Of a stretch of DNA of 64,000 nt, positions 25,092 through 33,558 are shown one piece after another (within the stretch, counting starts at the first letter, position 1; every line of letters starts with the position of its first letter). Where the stretch lies: the NCBI GenBank assembly GCA_033344895.1, contig JAWPMN010000001.1, forward strand, positions 1,488,001 to 1,552,000, given 5' to 3'. The notes under the pieces are model-generated. The model saw only the letters and a list, made by a program, of their open reading frames with translations, ran no database searches and had not been told where the DNA came from. The DNA comes from Alphaproteobacteria bacterium. GTDB lineage: Bacteria > Pseudomonadota > Alphaproteobacteria > UBA8366 > Aestuariispiraceae. Both the position numbers and the translations under genes were made by a program.

Positions 25092-25997
25092 ATGCGTATC
25101 GGTTGGCAGGTATACCTGTTGGGTCTCGCGTTCTGCACGCTTTGGAGTTCCGCTTTCACCGTCGGCAAGTTCGCGATCCAGGCCGCGCCGCCGCTCTGGT
25201 TCCTGACGATCCGTTTCGGCATCGCCTTTCTGGTGATGTGGCTGGTACTGCTGGTCATGCGCCGCGGTCTGCCGCCGCGCGGCCCGGACCGATGGACCGC
25301 GATCTGGCTGGGCATTCTCAACAATGCCGCCTATCTCGGCCTCGCCTTCATCGCCTTCAAGACCACGTCCTCCAGCATGGTGGCGCTGATTGCCAGTCTG
25401 ATGCCGCTGGTTACGGCAGCCCTGGCCTGGCCCGTGCTCGGGGAGCGGCTGACCCCGCTCAAGGTGCTGGGTCTGATCTTCGGCACGGCCGGGGCCTGGT
25501 TCATCCTGTGGCACCGCCTGGATGGCGACCTGCAAATCGACGATCCGTTCGGGCTCGGCATCGCCACTGTCGGGATGATCTGTCTTGCCTGCGGTACGGT
25601 GCTGTATAAGAAGCGGGGCAGTCACGCCGATCCGCTTGCGATGAATGCAGTCCAGGCCCTGTCCGCCTCGGTCGTGCTGTTGCCCGCGGCCTTTCTGCTG
25701 GAAGGCGGCAGCCCGGATATCGACTGGGGCTGGACCTTCATCTGGACCCAGGCCTATACCGCCATCGTGATGACCTTCGGCGCGCTCCTTCTCTGGTTTG
25801 CGCTGATCCGCAAGGCCGGGGCGGGCGCGGCGAGTGCCTTCCACTTCCTGAATCCCGGCATTGCCATGCTGATCGCGTGGCTGGCACTCAGCGAACCGAT
25901 CGGGGCGACCGACATCATCGGTCTGATACCCGTTGCGATTGGCATTCTGATGGTAAACTGGCCGACCCGGAAACCCGCCGCAGGAATGCCCGCATGA
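25092..25997 (+). CDS. DMT-superfamily transporter (two EamA domains)
   Basis: The 301-residue protein has ten hydrophobic helices arranged as two EamA repeats. Repeat 1 contains FCTLWSSAFTVGKFAIQAAP and SSSMVALIASLMPLVTAAL; repeat 2 contains GMICLACGTVLYKKRG and FHFLNPGIAMLIAWLALSEP. EamA carriers export amino acids, nucleotides, drugs or other small metabolites; no feature fixes the substrate. The stop overlaps the start of the MarR gene by 4 nt (ATGA), an arrangement often seen for exporter and cognate regulator. Confidence 0.92.
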   Translation: MRIGWQVYLLGLAFCTLWSSAFTVGKFAIQAAPPLWFLTIRFGIAFLVMWLVLLVMRRGLPPRGPDRWTAIWLGILNNAAYLGLAFIAFKTTSSSMVALIASLMPLVTAALAWPVLGERLTPLKVLGLIFGTAGAWFILWHRLDGDLQIDDPFGLGIATVGMICLACGTVLYKKRGSHADPLAMNAVQALSASVVLLPAAFLLEGGSPDIDWGWTFIWTQAYTAIVMTFGALLLWFALIRKAGAGAASAFHFLNPGIAMLIAWLALSEPIGATDIIGLIPVAIGILMVNWPTRKPAAGMPA

Positions 25998-26425
25998 CGG
26001 ACAAGGCCGATCAGACCTATCGCGTCGAACGCCAGATCGGCCATCTGCTGCGCCGTGCCCATCAGCGTGCCAGCGCGATCTTCCAGGAAACCCTGGAGGA
26101 TCCGAACCTGACACCGACGCAGTTCGCGGCCCTGATGCGGCTGTGCGATGACGGGTCCATGTCCCAGAACCACCTGGGGCGGCTGACCGCGATGGATCCG
26201 GCCACGATCCAGGGCGTCATGCGCCGTCTGGAGGAACGCGGCCTGGTGCAGCGCGCGCCGGACCCGAAGGACCGGCGCCGCACCATTCTGTCCCCGACCG
26301 AAGAGGGCCGGCGCCTTGCGGAAAGGCTGGTCCCCAGCGCCAGGGCGGTCACCGCCCGGACGCTGAGCCCGCTATCGCCGGAAGAGCAGAAGACCTTGAT
26401 CGATCTGCTCGATCGGCTGGCCTAG
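25994..26425 (+). CDS. MarR-family regulator
   Basis: The 143-residue protein has a winged helix with LTPTQFAALMRLCDDGSMSQ, LGRLTAMDPATIQGVMRRLE and the wing LVQRAPDPKDRRRTILSPTE, all typical of MarR/DUF24-unrelated MarR proteins. The ATG at 25994 overlaps the transporter stop, and the in-frame upstream extension lies within the transporter gene and is not homologous. It probably controls the transporter operon in response to a small aromatic or drug-like ligand, inferred from family habit and linkage. Confidence 0.93.
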   Translation: MTDKADQTYRVERQIGHLLRRAHQRASAIFQETLEDPNLTPTQFAALMRLCDDGSMSQNHLGRLTAMDPATIQGVMRRLEERGLVQRAPDPKDRRRTILSPTEEGRRLAERLVPSARAVTARTLSPLSPEEQKTLIDLLDRLA

Positions 26426-26430
26426 GAAGC

Positions 26431-26474
26431 GGCAGGTCCCGGGCAAACAATCCGGTTTGCGGCGACGACCTGCC
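26431..26474. terminator. Two-tier hairpin between convergent marR and mclA
   Basis: GGCAGGTC (26431-26438) pairs with GACCTGCC (26467-26474), and inside it GCAAAC (26443-26448) pairs with GTTTGC (26455-26460). On the plus strand the structure is followed by GACCCATTTT. It lies in the 57-bp gap between two converging stops, so a shared bidirectional terminator is likely. Confidence 0.6.
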
Positions 26475-26482
26475 GACCCATT

Positions 26483-27460
26483 TTACCGACCGGCGATCGC
26501 AGCGGCCTTCGCCACCAGGTTTTCCGCCTGTTTGATCGATGCGATGTCGATCAGGCGTCCGTCCAGCGACACCGCGCCCTTGCCTTCCTTCTGGGCCTGT
26601 TCCATGGCTTCCAGAATTCGTTTCGCCTTCGTAACGTCTGCTTCCGACGGCGAGAACAGTTCATTGGCCAGGGCAACCTGGCTGGGATGGATGGCCCATT
26701 TGCCTTCACAGCCCAGAACACCGGCGCGGTTGGCCTGCGCCTTGTAGCCGTCCGGATCAGAGAAGTCGCCGAACGGCCCGTCGACCGGGCGCAGCCCGTT
26801 GGCGCGGGCGGCGACGACCATGCGGCTGATCGCATAGTGCCACATGTCGCCCCAATGGTAGTCCCGCGGCGCATCGCCGTCCTTGTCGGTCAGCACACCG
26901 TAATCCGGGTGCGGGCCGCCGATGACCGTCGTCCGTGCCTTGGTCGACGCGGCATAGTCGGCAACACCGAAATGCAGGCTTTCATTGCGCGGCGACGCGG
27001 CGGCGCAGGCGTCGACATTCGCCATGCCCAGCGCCGTTTCGATGATCAGCTCGAAGCCGATACGTTTTTTGCGCTTTACCGCGGCCTCGACCTGGCTGAC
27101 CAGCATGTCCACGGCATAGACGTCGGAGGCCGTTCCGACCTTCGGGATCATGATCAGGTCCAGACGCTCGCCGCCCTGCTCGATGATATCCACGACATCG
27201 CGGTACATGTAGTGCGTATCCAGACCGTTGATCCGGACCGACATGGTCTTGTCGCCCCAGTCGATATCGTTCAGCGCCTCAATGATGTTCTTGCGCGCCT
27301 GTTCCTTCTCGTCCGGCGCGACGGCGTCCTCGCAATCCAGGAAAATGACGTCGACGTCCGACTGCGCCGCCTTTTCGAACAGTTCCGTGCGGCTGCCCGG
27401 AACGGCCAGCTCGCTGCGGTTCAGGCGCGGAGTGGCCTGTTCGACGATGTGGAAACTCAT
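26483..27460 (-). CDS. mclA: L-malyl-CoA/beta-methylmalyl-CoA lyase
   Basis: This CitE/HpcH-fold lyase cleaves malyl-CoA to acetyl-CoA and glyoxylate and, in the ethylmalonyl-CoA pathway, methylmalyl-CoA to propionyl-CoA and glyoxylate. Motifs shared with Rhodobacter Mcl1 include PGSRTELFEKAAQSDVDVIF, LDCEDAVAPDEKEQARKNII, SVRINGLDTHYMYRDVVD, LIMIPKVGTASDVYAVD, PVDGPFGDFSD and GKWAIHPSQVALANE. The Mg2+ ligands are expected at the Glu of FELIIETA and the Asp of PFGDFSD. The 325-residue length is normal. It is monocistronic here with a striking symmetric operator-like site upstream. Other ethylmalonyl-CoA genes are not in the window. Confidence 0.9.
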   Translation of the reverse strand: MSFHIVEQATPRLNRSELAVPGSRTELFEKAAQSDVDVIFLDCEDAVAPDEKEQARKNIIEALNDIDWGDKTMSVRINGLDTHYMYRDVVDIIEQGGERLDLIMIPKVGTASDVYAVDMLVSQVEAAVKRKKRIGFELIIETALGMANVDACAAASPRNESLHFGVADYAASTKARTTVIGGPHPDYGVLTDKDGDAPRDYHWGDMWHYAISRMVVAARANGLRPVDGPFGDFSDPDGYKAQANRAGVLGCEGKWAIHPSQVALANELFSPSEADVTKAKRILEAMEQAQKEGKGAVSLDGRLIDIASIKQAENLVAKAAAIAGR

Positions 27461-27492
27461 GGGTCTGCTCTCCCGGTCTGGTGAGGTTTAAA

Positions 27493-27524
27493 TCCGTAAT
27501 GCGGAATTAATTCCATACAACGGA
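27493..27524. promoter_or_regulatory. Nested palindromic operator upstream of mclA
   Basis: The core GGAATTAATTCC (27503-27514) is a perfect palindrome. TCCGT (27493-27497) and ACGGA (27520-27524) are placed symmetrically about the same centre. The left half also forms its own dyad TCCG-N5-CGGA (27493-27505). It lies 33-64 bp before the mclA start. TTCCG/CGGAA dyads are common for IclR-type regulators, but no regulator gene is adjacent. Confidence 0.45.
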
Positions 27525-27596
27525 AAATTCAAGCCCGATATCGCCGAAAGACGGATGCGGGCGGTTCAGCCGGGACGAAGGAACCCTAGCACCGCT

Positions 27597-28508
27597 TCAA
27601 TTGCGGGATCGTTTCGCCAGCGGATGTTTTTCCGACACCAGCGACGCCAGCCGCTCGTTCAGGACATGGGTATAGATCTGCGTGGTCGAGATATCGGCAT
27701 GGCCCAGCATCTGCTGAACGGCGCGCAGATCGGCGCCGTGCGCGACCAGATGCCCGGCGAAGGCATGGCGCAGGACGTGCGGGCTGACCTTGGCCGGATC
27801 CAGGCCGGCCTTCAGCGCCAGTTCCTTCAGCATCTGGCCGAAGCGCTGGCGGGTCAGATGCCCTTCCTTCGACCGGCTGGGGAACAGAAACGGGCTTTCC
27901 TCGCCGTCACCCGGCAGGAACACCTTTCGCCAGTCGCGATAGAGATGCATCGCATCGCGGGCCGGGGCGGACAGCGGCACCAGCCGCTCCTTCCCGCCCT
28001 TCCCGCGTACGGTCAGGAACGGCTCCTCCCGGCGGGCGGCGGCCAGCGGCAGGGTCACCAGTTCGCTGACGCGCAGACCGGTGGCATAGAGAACCTCCAG
28101 CAGGCAGGCCAGGCGGACGCCTTCCGCCCCCGGCTCGGCGCGGGCCGCCTCCAGCAGGATATCGACCTCCTCCTCCGTCAGCACCTTCGGCAAGGGCCGC
28201 CCCCGGCGCGGCGCATCGACATTCGCGGTCGGATCGCGATCCGAAAATCCCTCGGCATACAGAAAACGATGAAACTGTCGCAGCGCCGAGAGCTTCCGCG
28301 CCGCCGTCGATGCCTTCATCCCGTCCGCCGCCAGGCCCGCCAGATAGGCCGAGACATCGTCAGACCCCGCCCTGGATGGGGACCGGCCCCTGCGGCTCAG
28401 GCTCTGTTCGTAGTCTTCCAGATCCCGGCGATAGGCCAGGATCGTGTTGCGCGCCGCGCCGCGTTCCACGACCAGCATCTCAAGGAAGGCATCGATATGC
28501 CGGGACAT
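27597..28508 (-). CDS. xerD: Tyrosine recombinase XerD
   Basis: XerD acts with XerC at dif to resolve chromosome dimers. The 303 residues from the ATG at 28508 match XerD length and have the SAM-like N-terminal domain (FLEMLVVERGAARNTILAYR) and the catalytic set: Arg in YATGLRVSELV, Lys in GKGGKERLVPL, His-x-x-Arg in SPHVLRHAF, His in MLGHADIS, and nucleophile Tyr in TTQIYTHV. The frame extended to 28694 overlaps the neighbouring gene and is not homologous. It follows the helical-repeat secreted protein gene by 16 bp, so it is probably the last gene of that unit. It looks chromosomal rather than phage-borne. Confidence 0.93.
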   Translation of the reverse strand: MSRHIDAFLEMLVVERGAARNTILAYRRDLEDYEQSLSRRGRSPSRAGSDDVSAYLAGLAADGMKASTAARKLSALRQFHRFLYAEGFSDRDPTANVDAPRRGRPLPKVLTEEEVDILLEAARAEPGAEGVRLACLLEVLYATGLRVSELVTLPLAAARREEPFLTVRGKGGKERLVPLSAPARDAMHLYRDWRKVFLPGDGEESPFLFPSRSKEGHLTRQRFGQMLKELALKAGLDPAKVSPHVLRHAFAGHLVAHGADLRAVQQMLGHADISTTQIYTHVLNERLASLVSEKHPLAKRSRN

Positions 28509-28524
28509 TGCCGTCCGCCTCTGG

Positions 28525-30303
28525 TCACTCGATCGGCCGCGGCTCCGGCTCTGCCAGCACCGCCGCCTCCACCGCCAGCCGTCGCGCGTCCCGTTCCAGG
28601 CCGACCGCCGCCAGGGCCCGAACGACCGCGGTGACGGTAGCGGGTGCCAGATCGGCCGCCGGCGCCGAGGCCAGCGCCGCGACGCCCAGCGCAACCGTCT
28701 CGCCGCTGCGTCCCGCCGCGGCGGCCCGGTCCAGCATGGCGAGGGTCAGTGCCGGGGCACCTGTGGCCCGTTCCGGTTTCGCCGCCATGGCCGACGCGCG
28801 CAGCCCGGCATCTCCGGCCAGCGCCTCCGCTCCGGTCGCGGCGGCGACCAGCGCCTTCAAGAAATCCAGATAGGTCCGCCCCGCATCCGCATCGCGCGCG
28901 CCGTTCACCACGGCGGCTTCCCATCCCTGACGGGACCGGCCCAGTGCCGTCCCGGTCTCGCCGGTGAGCATGGCGAGGTGCCAGAGGCGCGCATCGGCTT
29001 CGGCGGCGGCCGCATCGGCCAGCGACGCGTTGCGCAGCAGGGCATGCCAGGCCCGGGCCCGGTCGACATGGCCCGTGCGATAGAACAGCCGCGCCGCATC
29101 CTCCGCGAACCACAACAGATCGGCACTTGGCGGGATTTCCAGGGCCGGACCGGCAAAGACCGGCGCGACCGCCAAGCCGACGCCATCCGCCGACGCCCGT
29201 GCCAGCGCGGTTGCCACAGCCTCCGCTTTCAAGGCTGGAATTTCCCAGCGCAGAAGCACCTGATAGAGCAATGCCCGCCCGCCTGCCGGGCTGACCCGGT
29301 CGAGCACCTCGAGCGGCTTGTCCAGTGCCGTCTCCTTGAATTTCTCCGCCAGATACTTGTCCGCCAGATCGCCCGGCGGCAGGATTCCGCGCAGACTCGC
29401 CGACTCGGCCGCCGCCAGGTCGTCGCCGCGCTGCGCCGCCAGCAGCGCCACATTCGGGTCGCGCACATCCGCCGGGACCGGCGCATCGGCATAGCGCAAC
29501 ATGGCGTAATGCATCGGACCTCTGGCCGTCATGCCGCCCACTTCCGGCGACAGGCCCAGAGTGATGCTGTCCATCAACGAGAAATACAGCGGGTCGTCCT
29601 CACCGGTATCCAGCAAGGTCTGCGCCGCCAGCGAGGCCTGATCTTTCTGACCGGCCACAGCCTGACAGAAAGCCAGCAACTTCGCCCAGAAGGACGCCGC
29701 CGCACCCGCGTCGACACCGCCGGCCGTCCCGCAGGCACCGGGCAGGTCGTAGGCCGCGAGCTGCGCCCGGGCCAGCGCTGTCTGGCCGGCCGGATCGCGC
29801 AGCGCGTCAGCCCCGGTCTGGGCCAGGGTCGCGGCATCCGCCGAAAATCCCATGCGGGCCAGCGCCGCAACCCGCGCCCGCAGCACCGAAACCGGGGACT
29901 GATTGTCGGCCGGCGGCAGGGATGCGGCGGTCAGAAGTAACCGTCGTGCCAAACTTCTGGCCGCCGGATAGTCAACCGCGGCCGGCAGACCATCGATCAA
30001 TGCCACCACGGATCCGCGCGACAGGCCCGTCCACATCTGCGCCGGCAGGGCCGCGTCCGGATCGACGACCGCGCCGACGGCTTCCGCATCGACGCTGTCC
30101 AGGCTTTCCACCGACATGCCTTCCGGCGCCGCGGGAACGGACGGCACCGGCGCCGTGTCGACGCTGCCATCCGTTTCGGCAGGCGGAAACAGTTGCACTT
30201 GCGCGGCGGCCGGTGCGACCAGTCCCAGCGCCATCCACCCCGTTACGGCCAGGAACGGCAGCAACATCGGCCTTGTCACGTCACGATTGCGGGAAACGGG
30301 CAT
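28525..30303 (-). CDS. Secreted helical-repeat protein of unknown function
   Basis: A signal peptide is clear (MLLPFLAVTGWMALGLVAPA, with cleavage near AAAQ), so the protein is periplasmic. The mature part is about 560 residues, Ala/Leu-rich, and made of helical pairs such as ARSLARRLLLTAASLP and LARMGFSADAATLAQTGADA, consistent with an alpha-solenoid of TPR or Sel1 type. Two cysteines near residue 190-215 (DLPGACGTAG and LLAFCQAV) could form a disulfide. The listed ATG is at 30303; the ATG at 30267 has a better ribosome binding site (GACAAGG) and starts the signal peptide directly. It is linked to xerD and to the 47-residue membrane protein. I do not recognise the family. Confidence 0.75.
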   Translation of the reverse strand: MPVSRNRDVTRPMLLPFLAVTGWMALGLVAPAAAQVQLFPPAETDGSVDTAPVPSVPAAPEGMSVESLDSVDAEAVGAVVDPDAALPAQMWTGLSRGSVVALIDGLPAAVDYPAARSLARRLLLTAASLPPADNQSPVSVLRARVAALARMGFSADAATLAQTGADALRDPAGQTALARAQLAAYDLPGACGTAGGVDAGAAASFWAKLLAFCQAVAGQKDQASLAAQTLLDTGEDDPLYFSLMDSITLGLSPEVGGMTARGPMHYAMLRYADAPVPADVRDPNVALLAAQRGDDLAAAESASLRGILPPGDLADKYLAEKFKETALDKPLEVLDRVSPAGGRALLYQVLLRWEIPALKAEAVATALARASADGVGLAVAPVFAGPALEIPPSADLLWFAEDAARLFYRTGHVDRARAWHALLRNASLADAAAAEADARLWHLAMLTGETGTALGRSRQGWEAAVVNGARDADAGRTYLDFLKALVAAATGAEALAGDAGLRASAMAAKPERATGAPALTLAMLDRAAAAGRSGETVALGVAALASAPAADLAPATVTAVVRALAAVGLERDARRLAVEAAVLAEPEPRPIE

Positions 30304-30424
30304 CGTCCAATTCTCGTTCGACCGGCGCCGTCGGGGCCGGAATATCGTAGGCGATCAGATAGATCGCACCGCCGATCAGCGCGGCAAAGATCAGGCCGAT
30401 CAGAAACAAAACGACTTTTCCCAC
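30281..30424 (-). CDS. 47-residue single-pass membrane protein
   Basis: On the minus strand AGGAGGA lies 4 nt before the GTG at 30424, which opens a 47-codon frame with one transmembrane helix (VVLFLIGLIFAALIGGAIYL) followed by a proline-rich periplasmic-looking tail (DIPAPTAPVEREL). The strong ribosome binding site decides this start; an upstream ATG at 30469 would place that site inside the gene. The 3' end overlaps the next gene's longer start by 23 nt, so the two are translationally coupled. Function unknown. Confidence 0.65.
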   Translation of the reverse strand: MGKVVLFLIGLIFAALIGGAIYLIAYDIPAPTAPVERELDDARFPQS

Positions 30425-30576
30425 CGTTCCTCCTAGATTTGCAGGCTGTTGGAGATGAACCTTCGGCAACGCAGCACAGGCTTTACCCTATTCGCCGACT
30501 ATGGCAATTCTGCGACCAGGATAAAAGGCGCGAAACTGCGCCGGGAACGTATTTGAGGCGGGGCGGTCGGCGCCCC

Positions 30577-31149
30577 ATGAAACACGGTATGGCAAAAGGA
30601 ACTTCTGCTGCGCCGGGTCCGATCGACCGCACGATCGTACTGGTGGGCATGATGGGTGCAGGGAAATCGGCGATCGGCCGGCAATTGGCCCAGCGCCTGA
30701 AATTGCCGTTCTACGATGCCGATCACGAAATCGAACGCGCGGCCGACTGCACGATCGCGGAAATCTTCAAGCAGTACGGCGAGGAGTATTTCCGGGCCGG
30801 TGAGCGCCGTGTGATCGCGCGGCTGCTGGAGGGTGGCCCCTGCATTCTGGCGACCGGCGGCGGCGCCTTCATGGACCCCGAGACGCGGGCGATGATGAAG
30901 GATCGCACACTGACCGTCTGGCTGAATGCCGAGTTCGACGTGCTGTGGGAACGGGTCAGCCGCCGCAGCCACCGACCGCTGTTGCGCACCGAAGACCCGA
31001 AGGGCACTCTGCGCCGCCTGATGGAAGATCGCTATCCGGTCTATGCCGAGGCCGATCTGACCGTCCTGTCCGACCGCGCGCCGAAGGAGGAAACCGCGGA
31101 CAGGGTCCTTCACGCCGTCGCCGATCACCTGGAAAGCCAACCGCAATGA
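30577..31149 (+). CDS. aroK: Shikimate kinase
   Basis: The enzyme phosphorylates shikimate at O3 in aromatic amino acid synthesis. The P-loop GMMGAGKSAIG is at about residues 24-34. The shikimate-binding DADHEIE, the arginine of EEYFRAGERRV, the GGGAFM loop and the lid arginine region RPLLRTEDPKG are all present. The ATG at 30577 gives 190 residues with a short N-terminal extension; the ATG at 30589 is an alternative. aroB overlaps its stop by 4 nt, the usual aroK-aroB pair. Confidence 0.95.
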   Translation: MKHGMAKGTSAAPGPIDRTIVLVGMMGAGKSAIGRQLAQRLKLPFYDADHEIERAADCTIAEIFKQYGEEYFRAGERRVIARLLEGGPCILATGGGAFMDPETRAMMKDRTLTVWLNAEFDVLWERVSRRSHRPLLRTEDPKGTLRRLMEDRYPVYAEADLTVLSDRAPKEETADRVLHAVADHLESQPQ

Positions 31150-32258
31150 CCCGCGCCACCGTGCCTGTCGCCCTGGGCGATCGCTCCTACGATATTCATA
31201 TCGGCCCAACAGTTCTGGCCGAGGCCGGGGCGCTGATGGCGCCGCTGCTGCGCCGCAGGCATACCATCATCGTGACCGACGAAACCGTTGCCGGCCTGCA
31301 TCTGGAAACGCTCACCGTCTCGTTGGACAATGCCGGGATCGGCCATGAGACGATTGTGCTGCCGCCGGGCGAGGGCACCAAGAGCATGGACCAGCTTGCC
31401 GGGCTGCTGGACCGGATCTTCGCCATCGGGATCGAGCGTGGATCGACCCTGACCGCCCTGGGCGGCGGTGTGATCGGGGATCTGGTCGGTTTCGCCGCCG
31501 CCGTTGCCATGCGCGGGATCGACTTCATCCAGATTCCCACCACGCTTCTGGCCCAGGTTGACAGTTCGGTTGGCGGCAAGACGGGAATCAATGTCGCGGC
31601 CGGCAAGAATCTGGTCGGCGCATTTCATCAGCCGCGCCTGGTCCTGGCCGATACGACGGTCCTGGATACGCTGACGATCCGGGAATTGCGCGCAGGCTAT
31701 GCCGAAGTGGTGAAGTACGGCGCGATCGACGATTTCGCCTTTTTCGAATGGCTGGAGACCCATGGCGCGGACCTGCTGGATGGGGACGTTGCGGCCCGCA
31801 TCCACGCGGTCAAGGTAAGCTGCGAGGCCAAGGCCCGCATCGTCGCCGAGGATGAACGGGAGGCCGGCCGTCGGGCGTTGCTGAATTTCGGCCATACATT
31901 CGGCCATGCGCTGGAATCGGCCACCGGCTACGGCAGTCGCCTGCTGCATGGCGAGGGAGTGTCGATCGGCATGGTCCTGGCCTTTGACCTGTCCGCGCGT
32001 CTGGGCTTGTGCGATGGCCAGGAGGCCGCCCGATTCGCCCGCCATCTGGCGGAACTGGGCCTGCCGACCGGTCCCGGCTCCGTCCCCGGCGTGGCCTGGA
32101 GTGCCCGGGACCTGGTCAGCCGCATGGCCACGGACAAGAAGGTCAAGGACGGCAAACTCACCTTCATCCTGGCCCGCGGCATCGGAGAGGCCTTTCAGAC
32201 CCAGGACGTCGACCCCGCCGACCTGACGGCCGTTCTGGAAGAGGCGATCGCGGCATGA
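31146..32258 (+). CDS. aroB: 3-dehydroquinate synthase
   Basis: AroB turns DAHP into 3-dehydroquinate using NAD and zinc. The 370-residue protein shows the NAD region LPPGEGTKSMDQL and GGGVIGDLVGFAAA, the substrate segment PTTLLAQVDSSVGGKTGIN, and the zinc ligands expected at Glu in YAEVVKYG and His in FGHTFGHALE and LLHGEGVSIGM. The ATG at 31146 overlaps the aroK stop and the stop overlaps the next gene's ATG, so the three genes are translationally coupled. Confidence 0.96.
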   Translation: MTRATVPVALGDRSYDIHIGPTVLAEAGALMAPLLRRRHTIIVTDETVAGLHLETLTVSLDNAGIGHETIVLPPGEGTKSMDQLAGLLDRIFAIGIERGSTLTALGGGVIGDLVGFAAAVAMRGIDFIQIPTTLLAQVDSSVGGKTGINVAAGKNLVGAFHQPRLVLADTTVLDTLTIRELRAGYAEVVKYGAIDDFAFFEWLETHGADLLDGDVAARIHAVKVSCEAKARIVAEDEREAGRRALLNFGHTFGHALESATGYGSRLLHGEGVSIGMVLAFDLSARLGLCDGQEAARFARHLAELGLPTGPGSVPGVAWSARDLVSRMATDKKVKDGKLTFILARGIGEAFQTQDVDPADLTAVLEEAIAA

Positions 32259-33544
32259 GCGAGTCCGAATATTACGCAATCGGCGCGATTTTCCTGCTGC
32301 TTGTCCTGTCCTTCTTCTTTTCCGGGTCGGAGACCGCGCTGACCGCGACGTCGCGATCGCGCATGCATCAGCAGGCCAAGAACGGGGAGAGGCGCGCCAC
32401 GACCGTGCTGCGCCTGCTGGAACGCAAGGACCGGCTGATCGGGGCGATCCTGCTCGGCAACAACATGGTCAACATCCTGGCCTCCGCCTTGGCGACCTCC
32501 GTCCTGGTCAGCCTGTTCGGAGAGGCCGGTGTCGCCTACGCGACCATCGTCATGACCCTGCTGGTGCTGATCTTCGCGGAGGTGCTGCCGAAGACCTATT
32601 CGCTGGTCCATGCCGATACCGTCGCGCTGATCGTCGCGCCGATCATGCGTTGGATCGTCGTCATCTTCGCGCCGATCACCTCAGCCGTGCAGGTCGTGGT
32701 GCGCGCCACGCTGCGCCCCTTCGGTGTCGACCTGTCGACCTCGATCAGTGTCGAGCAGCATGAGGAAGAGTTGCGCGGCGCCATCGATCTGCATGAAGGC
32801 GAGGATCCCGATATCCGCCACGAGCGGGAGATGCTGCGCTCGATCCTCGATCTCGACGATGTCGAGGTCAGCGACATCATGACCCATCGCCGGCAGGTCG
32901 CGATGATCGATCTCGACGATCCGGTGGCCGACTGCGTCGAGCAGGTGCTGGGCAGTCCCTATACGCGCATTCCGGTCTATCGCGGCGATCCCGACGACAT
33001 TGCCGGCGTGCTGCACGCTAAGGCGCTGCTGCGCGAAATCCATGCGCGCGGCGGCAAGCTGGACGATCTGGACCTGGCCGCCCTGGCGACGCCGCCCTGG
33101 TTCATCCCGGATTCAACCACGCTGCTGGACCAGCTTCAGGCCTTCCGCGAGCGGCGCGAGCATTTCGCCATCGTCGTCGACGAATACGGCGCCTTCATGG
33201 GCATCGTCACGCTGGAGGACATTCTGGAGGAGATCGTCGGCAATATCGACGACGAGACCGATATCGCCGTGCCCGGCGTCAAGCCGCAGCAGGACGGCAG
33301 CTTCGTCGTCGACGGCGATGTCACGTTGCGTGCCTTGGCGCGGGATCTGGAATGGGCACTTCCCGACGAAAATGCCGCCACCGTTGCGGGGCTCGTCCTG
33401 CACGAGGCACGGCTCATTCCGGAACCGGGGCAAACATTCCTGTTCCACGGGTTCCGCTTTGAGGTCTTGCGCCGGCAGCGCAACCAGATCACATCCCTGC
33501 GTGTGACGCCGCCGCGGGATCCGGAACCGGGCGACGACGAATAA
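32255..33544 (+). CDS. CNNM/CorC-family membrane protein with CBS pair
   Basis: The 429-residue protein begins with a DUF21/CNNM membrane domain (YAIGAIFLLLVLSFFFSGSE, ILLGNNMVNILASALATSVL). Two CBS domains follow (DIMTHRRQVAMIDLDDPVAD and VDEYGAFMGIVTLEDILEEI), then a CorC_HlyC domain ending near VTPPRDPE. Relatives take part in Mg2+ or Co2+ efflux; older databases call them haemolysin-like. It overlaps aroB by 4 nt, a linkage often seen in alphaproteobacteria. The transported ion here is inferred from the family. Confidence 0.92.
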   Translation: MSESEYYAIGAIFLLLVLSFFFSGSETALTATSRSRMHQQAKNGERRATTVLRLLERKDRLIGAILLGNNMVNILASALATSVLVSLFGEAGVAYATIVMTLLVLIFAEVLPKTYSLVHADTVALIVAPIMRWIVVIFAPITSAVQVVVRATLRPFGVDLSTSISVEQHEEELRGAIDLHEGEDPDIRHEREMLRSILDLDDVEVSDIMTHRRQVAMIDLDDPVADCVEQVLGSPYTRIPVYRGDPDDIAGVLHAKALLREIHARGGKLDDLDLAALATPPWFIPDSTTLLDQLQAFRERREHFAIVVDEYGAFMGIVTLEDILEEIVGNIDDETDIAVPGVKPQQDGSFVVDGDVTLRALARDLEWALPDENAATVAGLVLHEARLIPEPGQTFLFHGFRFEVLRRQRNQITSLRVTPPRDPEPGDDE

Positions 33545-33558
33545 GTGAGGACAGCCGC

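Noticed and set aside
27597-28508. Tyrosine recombinase as sign of an integrated element
   Set aside because: Length, catalytic set and neighbours fit chromosomal XerD; no attachment repeat, tRNA or phage gene is nearby.
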